This document shows, one piece after another, positions 5,724-13,211 of a stretch of DNA of 13,211 nt; the first letter of the stretch is position 1, and each line of letters opens with the position of its first letter. Below the pieces are notes generated by a model. It ran no database searches and was not told the DNA's origin. It worked only from the letters and a program-made list of their open reading frames with translations. The DNA is from Stramenopiles sp. TOSAG23-2 (Eukaryota; Sar). The position numbers and the translations under genes are program-made. The stretch spans positions 1-13,211 of the forward strand of contig LT649815.1 in assembly GCA_900128395.1 (NCBI GenBank), given 5' to 3'.

Positions 5724-7295
5724 TCATTTTTTACCTACTTTGCATATGCTTCCATTCCAAACGCAATTATGTTTTTGTCCATAATAGCCATCACATCCTT
5801 CTTTCGTGTAACTGCAAGTACTAGGATCAGCACAATGAGTTTTACAACATATATTTCCTTCATCGCAATCAGGGTTATACTTTGATTCATTTTCATAACA
5901 ACACGTGCCGCCACTTGGTGACGGTCCTGGAGGAGATGGTCCTGGGGATGGGCCTGGAGTAGGGCCTGGTGTTGGAGCTGCACCTTTTTTCACCGTGAAA
6001 CTTCGTAATTTATTGCCAGCACCATCCAAAAACGTTGTTGTTAATTGTTTTAAATCTTCTGAAAAAGTATGAGTTGTATAGCCAGCTACTCTTTTATACC
6101 ATACGCTACTGTATGAATGTTGCACACCTTTATCCTTTGAACTTTTATGACGATGTACTTCTTCGCCATCATACATCAAATCAACCAATGTTGTTGGCTC
6201 AGTATTATTATTATTATTATTTTGTTGATTTTTAGCTAATAATTTACCTGCATGATCGTATTCTTCTTCTACATGTTCCATATCATCTACACGAACCATG
6301 CATCCAGCACCAGTAGTAAGATAAGCACTGTTTCCATCTACCTCGTATTGTGCCAACTCATGCGTATGGCCATTTAAATACAAGTCAACTTTTGCTTCTT
6401 GTAACAAGGTCGTCATATCTTCAACATTGATCTCATCGGCTGGATGATGGCCTACTGCAATGACCCAATCATCATTTGAAATTTTTTGAATAACATCTTT
6501 TAACCAATTATATTGGATAGTACAATTTTGTTTGAGAATATTTTGATGAAAAACACAATCGGCTGGACCTGGATATTCAGTACCACACGGATCCCATTTT
6601 GATTGATCTGTACCCCGATAATCTGAAACGCATGGCGATGTATCGATCATAATCAACGTTACATATTGCCCAGAATTACCCAATTCAATGCGTTTCGTGT
6701 AATATAAGGATGGTAAATACCATCGATCCTTATTTGGGCTTTTGTATTGTGTTTGTGCAGTTGGATTGTAACCATAATCGTGGTTGCCTAACACACCGTA
6801 CCATGGAACCATTAAACTATCTTGTGTGTAAATTTGCTCAAAAGTATTCTCCCACATTGGATCTGATGTTGATTTTACGCCATAGTAATAAAAATTATCA
6901 CCTGTATTTAACACAAATTGTGCTTTTAACGCTTCAGCAGATGCAGCAAAGCTTTTCGCAACTGTAACTTCATCTGTTTTATGATAATCTTCCAATGCCG
7001 CGCCTGTAATAATAGTGCATATATACATATTATATAAAATAGTTGTAAAACGATGTTAGATATGTGGTAACAAATAATACGTAATCATAAAATTTGATCT
7101 GTATATACATATATATATATATATATATACATATTTATATTTATGTGTAGAAGGAGAAAGAAGGAGAGACTATCACGTACCTCCCCAATCGCCAATAGAA
7201 ACAAATGAAATCTGGGTGCTGCTGACACTAGAAGCAATTAAAACAATTATTACTATTAATAATAAACTATTTCCTACCATATTCATCATTGACAT
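5724..7295 (-). CDS. Purple acid phosphatase (TRAP/ACP5 type) with Pro-rich and Cys-rich tail, two exons
   Basis: Join of 7295-7181 and 7003-5724 on the minus strand, giving 464 residues and ending in TGA. The ATG at 7295 is the first after an in-frame TAA. Residues 10-26 form a signal peptide (core LLLIVIIVLIA). The catalytic metallophosphoesterase ligands are all present: Asp36 in GDWGG (exon 1), Asp74 and Tyr77 in GDNFYYYG, Asn112/His113 in GNHD, His224 in GHHP, and His251/His253 in GHTHE. These bind the two metal ions of purple acid phosphatases, so a secreted or lysosomal phosphomonoesterase is expected. The family's usual length is about 325 residues; here a Thr/Pro/Gly/Ser-rich linker (about 381-401) leads to a 59-residue domain with twelve cysteines (about 406-464). 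An Asn run (about 299-305) and a charged insert come before the last strand region. The exon junction falls within the codon after GDWG and restores the motif, which supports the splice sites. Confidence 0.93.
7004..7180 (-). other. GT-AG intron in the phosphatase gene
   Basis: A 177-base intron with donor GAG|GTACGT (exon ends at 7181) and acceptor TTACAG|GCG (exon resumes at 7003). It is rich in A and T, includes a (TA)n run at about 7109-7129, and has a pyrimidine stretch soon after the donor rather than near the acceptor. CTAAC at about 7054-7050 is the best branch-site candidate. Removing it makes GDWGG continuous with the rest of the phosphatase. Confidence 0.88.
7109..7129. repeat. (TA)n microsatellite inside the intron
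   Basis: About ten AT steps inside the phosphatase intron, flanked by further TATA-type sequence. Simple repeat. Confidence 0.85.
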
Positions 7296-7861
7296 ATTTT
7301 TTGTTTTGAAATAATACCAGTGTTTATAATTCAATTAATATATATCTATTATTCCATGTATTATGTCAATATATATATATATATAATTTGTATCGATGGC
7401 CTGTTACATTCAATTTGTATCTACTCTGTATCATCTAATCTATTTTAAAATATAACTGTGTGTATCATCCTGCCCGCCTGTACAACAGTAGGTATTGAAT
7501 GATAATATTACTACTCGACTGTAGTATTATTTTTTAAATCGAATAAATAGCATACCTCTCTGCTGGTATTATGCTGTTAGGAAGATTTGAAAAAGCGATG
7601 ATGCCAAGAAGATTCAAAAAAATGTTTTTTTTTTGTGGTGATAGGAATTACAATAAATCAAATAATAACATATATTTTTTATAAAAATTTTTTATATATA
7701 TATATTCTCCTTGTACACACACATTCCAATATATACTATTATATATATATATATATACACACATACATGCACATAATTGATAATAAGAACATATACACAT
7801 ATATATATATACGAAATATTTTAAGCAATTTCATTTCAATTGCACACATGTAATTTATTTT
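7296..7861. other. Intergenic region upstream of the phosphatase gene
   Basis: It carries the presumed promoter and 5' untranslated region of the phosphatase and the 3' end of the IPT gene. (TA)n runs occur at 7369-7384, 7740-7757 and about 7799-7811. The part 7440-7620 is less AT-rich and includes an imperfect hairpin (TACTAC at 7509-7514 with GTAGTA at 7521-7526). Minus-strand sequence AGAG|GTATGC near 7556 and TTGTACAG near 7480 could be a donor and acceptor of an untranslated-region intron. Open frames in this part exist in several readings but match no family I know. Confidence 0.4.
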
Positions 7862-10800
7862 TTATTTCTTGCGATGTAATGGATTACTACTAAATGAGAC
7901 TTGATCTGAATCATCACTTGCATTATTTGATCCAGATCTCATAACTTTTTGATCAAATGCTTTTTTCTTTTTCTTCCTACCAAGTCCGCCGTTTTTTCGG
8001 CGCAAAGTTTCGCCAAATCCGATGCCTTTGTTCAGTTGGCTACCTTGATTCTGTTTTTTTGCAGTTTTTAAACGATCCATCAAAACCCTCTGTGCTTCAT
8101 CTTGCTTCTTCGCTTGCAATTTTAATTTACTTAACTCGTCTTGACTTTTTTTATTTGAATGAAGCGGATTGACTGCAAGCTCAATGCCACCAAAATTGTC
8201 ATCCACTGCTGAATCAGACAGAGTCATGCCAGCAGCCAAACGATCTGTCGCCTTTTTCTTATTTGCAAAAAGTTTTATAACCCAATTTGGAACTGCAATA
8301 CCCAACTCATTTGCAAAGACAGTTGTATAGTAAAATACAGAGGTGATTACCACAAACGTAATTAGAAATCCAATTATGTCACGTTGCCATGCTGCAGGTT
8401 TATCAGTACCATCTTCATATGTAAATTTAGTTTTGCCTGCTTCAAGCATAGTACCAGCGAGACAAACGAGTATAGCGCAACTTAATAAGACACTTTCAAC
8501 GGTATTGTAATCAAAGAAATAATTATCTGCCTTGGTGAACGTTTTCTTCTTTGAAATTTTCAATAGTGTATTGTCCAACGATACTCCTCCTTTCCCACTG
8601 TTTTGTTTATCTTCTTTTCTCAAATTCTTCTTCGATTGTCCATGCGGGTTTTGATTCAATCGATGCTTTTCTCGCCTTTCGCGTTTACGTAGATTATCCT
8701 TCGCAGATTTGATATGACTTGCAATTTGAACATGTATAGAATTTCCTTCTTTCACTTTGGCCATGTGATCAGCTACAACTTTTTTCCGTTCCACCGTGCT
8801 CATGTATGGGCGATGTTTTTGTTGCATCACATAGCAAAAGAAAAGCAGAAGCATTGTTATGGACAATTGATAACCTGGATTAGATCTGAATAATACGCCA
8901 ACCAATGCTATCCAAAATTTACGTAATATGATGTAAATCATCCAATACGTCTTTCCAGGTTTAAAATGATAATAAATCCGATGGTACTTTAACCTAGTCT
9001 GGTATGTAAATGGATTCTCACTTTCAGTATTACCTAAATTGTGGGCCCGTAAAATTTGATCTTCCTTAATAGATAGCTTGTTGCCCCGCAGCACTAAGAA
9101 TATAAACAATGGGTAACCAACCATGTACACTAACATTGCTGGAAGCGAGAGATAAAATAGACGTATTTGAATAGAGTCCATACCTCTATCCCATTCCCAA
9201 CATGCGCATGTACCCCCATCACAATGTATGCTTCTAAATGTTGCATATTGCCTTCCATCTGGGGAAATTTCAGATTCACGGCAGTCATAGACTTCAAAAA
9301 TTCTACGTATAATCATAAGATAAAAATAATATAGCATCGTTATCATGGTTGCGATTAACATTGGGCTATGGGAGCATATTTCTTTAGCCTTCGTACGAAA
9401 TTTTACACATAATTTATGGAATATTAAACCTAGCCAAGCAAATAATACTAAAATCATGCATCCAATTGGCAAAAGCATAATGCCATACCATTTATATTCG
9501 TATTCAAATTCTGGAATCAGACATTCAGGTGCAGTCACATCAATATTAAAATTGAAAATGGTAAACATCTTCAACAATGCACCTAAAACAGGTGGCCATT
9601 TAATTGTTGCACGGGAAAATAAAGCAAGTACTTGAAAATAATCAAAGCCAATGCTTATAAATGCCATGTTAAAATTGTATGAGTTCAAGACGTAGGAACC
9701 AGCTACGGCCATAATAATTGCTAGTACAAAGGCAATTAGGATCAATGCTGGATTATCTGGACATGGTTCACATTTACCATCCATGAAAAAATATTCTTGA
9801 AACGTGCATAAACTGCATTTTATTGGTTCTGTACATTCGCAATGACCGATTAACGTTCCATTTTCATTTGGTACTTTGACGCACCGAGAGCAATCTTCGG
9901 GACTTCTCAAATCGCATGGCATACCTCTTGGTCTGTTTTTTTTGCCAGACCTAGTACGGCAATCTACATCAGATTCGCAAACGTATTTACCAAGTCCTTT
10001 TCCAGAGTTCGGATTGTTTCTTACACCAGCTGTCTCCCAGAGCATGCATTTGTTCATTTGATATTGATATCCTGTTTCACATGTGTTGTTGCCAAGACAA
10101 GATTCTGGTGGCAAGCAACCCACGAAATTGAAACAATCATCGCGATATTCGATACTCTTATACGTTTTTTTTAAACTGAAATCATAGCGCTCTGCTTGGC
10201 AGCGCCCTGCCGTTTCTTTTCCATTAATCAATCCACCTTTCGCTCTTTGGATATGTTGCGGGTTACGAAATTTTTTACAATCATACCCGTCGTTAGAAAA
10301 TTCATCGCATGCAATATCAAGGCTTTCCCTCCAAAACCCAAATTGAGATATAGGATCATTAAACGTAGTGCCATTACAAATAGCTCCAGGATTAGGGCAA
10401 GGTATGCAAAGCTCGTTTTCACTCCCATAATACATCGCAGTCTTCCCCGTTCTGATATCTGTTGCCCCTGGTTTGCACATTGAAACAAATTTAGCTTTGT
10501 AATCAATCTGTTCGGTAGTTGTTTGTCCAGCGACGGAGAGTATAGTGACTTTTCTCCCAGCAACGTCATATTTTGGTTTACATTCTAAATATGGAAAGCC
10601 ATCTTCGGGATGTTCAGCTTTCCATTCTGGTTTACTGCAAAATCTATCGCCTAGAGTAATGGTTAAGGGGGATGGTAAACCACCAAAATCAAAACCACGA
10701 ATGGTTAGCACATTTTCAAATGCAGATTGTGCGCCTCTTGCATCATATGGTTTTGGTGAAACAATATCGATAACAGGCTTCCTAAAATGGAACGTCGCAT

Positions 10801-13211
10801 TGTTAGATCGTTGGTTTCCAACTTGCAGTTGAACAGAAAGATTTCCACCAAAACCAACAGGTGAATAGAATTTCGCAAAATTATGAGAGAAAAATGGAAG
10901 CCCGTGCTCCATTGCGACGCTATCAGCGCCTAGATATGGAGTCAAACCATCGACGTAACATCCAACATTTGAGGTACATAATGAGAATTTTCCAATCCAC
11001 CCAATTATGTTTTTCTTTCCAAGACTGAATCCAAAAAAGTGAATTTCAGCCGGTTTCATACAAAGTCTTGCTGTTCCTGCAACTTTTTTTTGCCTCTGTA
11101 ATGGTGTAAATTGTGCATTGACTCTTATATCCCAATCTCGTTTTGATTCCCAGTCTTTAAGTTCACAACCATCCGTTGGCCCTTTTGTTGGTGCCATACT
11201 AATTATATGCGGTGGATCATAAGACATGCCATTGCTTAATGTGTATTTTTGACCACCGACTGTAACAGATAACGGAAGAGATTTGCCCTCGGATTCGACT
11301 GCATCAAAAATTAACATGGTGTGGTTTCTGAAATGAAAGTTACTGGTACTTCCATCTAGGTTAGCATTTATATTATCATAGTTTGATGCGTTCTGGCAGC
11401 TTTTTGCTATGTGGAAGTTTCTACCAAAATGTGTTACACTTTCGTCACCAATTGAAACGTTCAAGTTACTAAAACCAAAGTTGGATCCAAAGACGGTAAT
11501 TTTTACCTTCGTGCTTTCAATAAAACCTGCCGTGTAAATGCCTGGCAATATATTTTGACAGCTGAAAGCAAAAGCGGTGGAATTCAATACTGAAGTAACC
11601 TCGACTTCTGAGACTGGTGGCACTAACCCAAACGCATCAGATTGTAACATTAACAAGCGATCGCCTACATTCAAATTGTACGAATTAAACGTTTTGTGTA
11701 TCACGAATCCAGTTTTACCATTTTTATGTCCCCGCAAGTATTCAATTTCCTTTACCTCTCGACCACTTGTTGTTATACCACTCTGTGGATGTGTATATGT
11801 CACGATAGGAGATGCATATGAAGCAATGTTTGTAGAGCCTGTTTGATCTCCAGCAATCACATCGATGACAAGCTTAGCACCATCTCCCTCCGGTGTTTTA
11901 AATCGAATGCGATTACCACTTGCACTCCAATCAACAATACAAAATCCAGCATTGCATCCATTGTTTATTAGTGGTGAAGAACATAATCTCATCCCGTGCA
12001 GTGGTGGCAAAGCATTGCCAAAATTAATGCGTAGTGTACTTTTTGTTTTCTTATTGCCTGATTGTAAAATATTTGCATCTAAACCATGAGCTGGTCCAAA
12101 GTTTGACCCTTCGATTGTCACTGTTTCGCCGCCAACTGTCAAAAATGTTGGGGGTGTAACAGTTGACACTGTAGGTGCTTTAAATGAAAAGATTGTAGCA
12201 CTAGTTTGTTTTTGATTGTATGCAATAACTTGCAAAACTAAATTTTTCCCTACCGCTGGTGGTATAAATACTTTTATTTTTTCATGTGGTTCTAAAATAA
12301 CGGTGTTATTCAAAAAACAACTTAGCGTTGATGGACTGTCATGCAAATTCTTCAGACACACAAGGCCTTGCGGGCACGTGCAACCATCTGGGCCATTGCT
12401 CACTTTTGGATTTCCTAGCAATACTTGCGGATTTACACCAAAATTTTTTCCTGTTATGACAAGTGTTCCGCCGGAAGTTGTAGCATCTTGATAATGTGAC
12501 TGTGATGCTTTGTATTCTCCTTCAAGATCTCCATTTCCAGCCATCATTGTAGTCAGTGATGGACGCTTAAAAGATACCACGTAATTTGATTCTGCACTTT
12601 GTAATGCACCTCGTCTTACCCGTAATTTCCAATTTTCTCCATGACCTACATTAGGGTGACACAATACTGTGCAGCCTTGGTTACAATTTCCTTCTTGATC
12701 AAGTCCATACACAGCGGTATTGACGTTGTTGACATCTACATCGCATGTAATAGTTGAACGAGTTTCATCGTCTTGATATAGAACTATTTGCACTTTTTCC
12801 AAATTGCCGGAGGTGACAAAATGTTTTCCATAAATTAGTACGACTTCATCGTCAACAACGCTAAAGCCATTTTTTTGGTATGTAATCAATCGATTATCAG
12901 GTGTGTAAACGGTGGATGGCACGCTCTCGCTAGAATCACCCAGCACATTATTATTAATATTGCAAGTCGAACCTTTCCTAGCCCATTTCCCTCCAAGTAC
13001 ACATACATCGTAAATTTTAGGTTGTACATCTGAAAAAATTTGTGGATTGCTAGGTTGGCCACAAAGACGTTTCAAATCTGCATGGACTTGACCTGATTTT
13101 AAAGTTGCCACAAATGTGTTCTGTGAAGTCGATGTAAATGTAACAGATGAAATGGTTTTTGAAATATTTGATGGCAGAATATAGATTACTGGATTTTGAG
13201 TGGAATACGTA
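7862..13211 (-). CDS. Large IPT/TIG-repeat surface protein with nine-helix membrane module (5' end outside window)
   Basis: The frame is open to the right edge (first full codon at 13210), so 1782 C-terminal residues are seen and the start is missing; the GTG at 13111 is simply Val34, not a start. Numbering from the first visible codon: about six IPT/TIG immunoglobulin-like repeats lie at 113-217, 244-346, 346-470, 470-667, 668-812 and 813-906, recognisable by GSNFG/GKNFG/GFDFG turns. A cysteine-rich juxtamembrane region follows (912-1150, with CPNPGAICNG and GFWRE). About nine membrane helices follow (near 1154, 1182, 1240, 1283, 1346, 1423, 1447, 1570, 1611). With the IPT part outside, the Cys-bearing loops (APEC; CDGGTCAC) fall outside and the basic loops inside, so topology is consistent. 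The tail (1634-1782) is basic and cytosolic. IPT plus this membrane module is seen in large protist surface proteins; adhesion or sensing is inferred. Confidence 0.9.
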   Translation of the reverse strand, partial: TYSTQNPVIYILPSNISKTISSVTFTSTSQNTFVATLKSGQVHADLKRLCGQPSNPQIFSDVQPKIYDVCVLGGKWARKGSTCNINNNVLGDSSESVPSTVYTPDNRLITYQKNGFSVVDDEVVLIYGKHFVTSGNLEKVQIVLYQDDETRSTITCDVDVNNVNTAVYGLDQEGNCNQGCTVLCHPNVGHGENWKLRVRRGALQSAESNYVVSFKRPSLTTMMAGNGDLEGEYKASQSHYQDATTSGGTLVITGKNFGVNPQVLLGNPKVSNGPDGCTCPQGLVCLKNLHDSPSTLSCFLNNTVILEPHEKIKVFIPPAVGKNLVLQVIAYNQKQTSATIFSFKAPTVSTVTPPTFLTVGGETVTIEGSNFGPAHGLDANILQSGNKKTKSTLRINFGNALPPLHGMRLCSSPLINNGCNAGFCIVDWSASGNRIRFKTPEGDGAKLVIDVIAGDQTGSTNIASYASPIVTYTHPQSGITTSGREVKEIEYLRGHKNGKTGFVIHKTFNSYNLNVGDRLLMLQSDAFGLVPPVSEVEVTSVLNSTAFAFSCQNILPGIYTAGFIESTKVKITVFGSNFGFSNLNVSIGDESVTHFGRNFHIAKSCQNASNYDNINANLDGSTSNFHFRNHTMLIFDAVESEGKSLPLSVTVGGQKYTLSNGMSYDPPHIISMAPTKGPTDGCELKDWESKRDWDIRVNAQFTPLQRQKKVAGTARLCMKPAEIHFFGFSLGKKNIIGWIGKFSLCTSNVGCYVDGLTPYLGADSVAMEHGLPFFSHNFAKFYSPVGFGGNLSVQLQVGNQRSNNATFHFRKPVIDIVSPKPYDARGAQSAFENVLTIRGFDFGGLPSPLTITLGDRFCSKPEWKAEHPEDGFPYLECKPKYDVAGRKVTILSVAGQTTTEQIDYKAKFVSMCKPGATDIRTGKTAMYYGSENELCIPCPNPGAICNGTTFNDPISQFGFWRESLDIACDEFSNDGYDCKKFRNPQHIQRAKGGLINGKETAGRCQAERYDFSLKKTYKSIEYRDDCFNFVGCLPPESCLGNNTCETGYQYQMNKCMLWETAGVRNNPNSGKGLGKYVCESDVDCRTRSGKKNRPRGMPCDLRSPEDCSRCVKVPNENGTLIGHCECTEPIKCSLCTFQEYFFMDGKCEPCPDNPALILIAFVLAIIMAVAGSYVLNSYNFNMAFISIGFDYFQVLALFSRATIKWPPVLGALLKMFTIFNFNIDVTAPECLIPEFEYEYKWYGIMLLPIGCMILVLFAWLGLIFHKLCVKFRTKAKEICSHSPMLIATMITMLYYFYLMIIRRIFEVYDCRESEISPDGRQYATFRSIHCDGGTCACWEWDRGMDSIQIRLFYLSLPAMLVYMVGYPLFIFLVLRGNKLSIKEDQILRAHNLGNTESENPFTYQTRLKYHRIYYHFKPGKTYWMIYIILRKFWIALVGVLFRSNPGYQLSITMLLLFFCYVMQQKHRPYMSTVERKKVVADHMAKVKEGNSIHVQIASHIKSAKDNLRKRERREKHRLNQNPHGQSKKNLRKEDKQNSGKGGVSLDNTLLKISKKKTFTKADNYFFDYNTVESVLLSCAILVCLAGTMLEAGKTKFTYEDGTDKPAAWQRDIIGFLITFVVITSVFYYTTVFANELGIAVPNWVIKLFANKKKATDRLAAGMTLSDSAVDDNFGGIELAVNPLHSNKKSQDELSKLKLQAKKQDEAQRVLMDRLKTAKKQNQGSQLNKGIGFGETLRRKNGGLGRKKKKKAFDQKVMRSGSNNASDDSDQVSFSSNPLHRKK

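Noticed and set aside
5704-5734. A 20-24-base mini-intron joining the phosphatase end to the dehydrogenase fragment
   Set aside because: GTAAAA...ACAG would be far shorter than the 177- and 109-base introns here, and the phosphatase already has a natural stop.
5688-5885. 65-codon hydrophobic + strand frame at the 3' end of the phosphatase
   Set aside because: It is antisense to the Cys-rich tail and to the dehydrogenase remnant, and its hydrophobicity follows from T-rich codons.
7004-7028. ATG at 7028 as the start of the phosphatase
   Set aside because: It lies inside the intron. It would lose both the signal peptide and the catalytic GDWGG motif, which exon 1 supplies in frame.
7635-7853. 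72-codon Tyr/Ile-rich + strand frame
   Set aside because: It is a translation of (TA)n and (CA)n simple repeats.
10228-10569. 113-codon frame inside the IPT gene on the same strand
   Set aside because: It is a frame-shifted reading within the Cys-rich region, with no independent support.
13109-13111. GTG at 13111 as the start of the large IPT protein
   Set aside because: The frame stays open for 33 more codons to the window edge and eukaryotic genes rarely start with GTG, so this is an internal Val codon.
1-13211. CRISPR array, bacterial operon or defence island
   Set aside because: There are no regularly spaced repeats, no ribosome-binding sites or gene overlaps, and the genes show eukaryotic introns and secretory architecture.

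Overview
This window is nuclear DNA from a single-celled eukaryote with an AT-rich, compact genome. The evidence is a GT-AG intron of 177 bases that restores a missing catalytic motif in a phosphatase gene, a second candidate intron with a perfect TACTAAC branch site, secreted and multipass proteins of eukaryotic type, no operon layout, and intergenic DNA full of (TA)n, A/T runs and AATAAA-like signals. TAA, TAG and TGA all end real genes, so the code is standard and ciliates with reassigned stops are unlikely. I cannot place the organism more precisely; a protist is the best fit because of the last gene.

Layout, left to right. 1-579: AT-rich DNA with a perfect 10-bp hairpin near gene 1 and a few coding-like scraps. 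580-1998 (+): a 472-residue, very charged protein of unknown function. 2296-3021 (-): a small protein with about seven membrane segments, convergent with gene 1. 3022-3642: a divergent promoter region holding a three-copy minisatellite. 3643-4602 (+): a secreted protein with two copies of an eight-cysteine, saposin-like domain. 4876-5151 (-): a 91-residue protein that reads as an HU/IHF fold without its DNA-binding arm. 5434-5700 (-): an unlisted remnant of a short-chain dehydrogenase of the 3-hydroxybutyrate/retinol dehydrogenase type, followed by a well-formed intron. 5724-7295 (-): a two-exon purple acid phosphatase (TRAP/ACP5 type) with a signal peptide and an added proline-rich and cysteine-rich tail. 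7862-13211 (-): the 3' part of a very large IPT/TIG-repeat protein with about nine membrane helices, still open at the right edge of the window.

The genes do not form an evident pathway. Three of the six main products (saposin-like, phosphatase, IPT receptor-like) carry secretory or surface features, but nothing in the sequence shows that they work together. The points most worth a second look are the dehydrogenase remnant behind the phosphatase, the armless HU-like protein, the exact cysteine spacing in the duplicated saposin-like domain, and the large lysine-rich loop inserted in the membrane part of the IPT protein.
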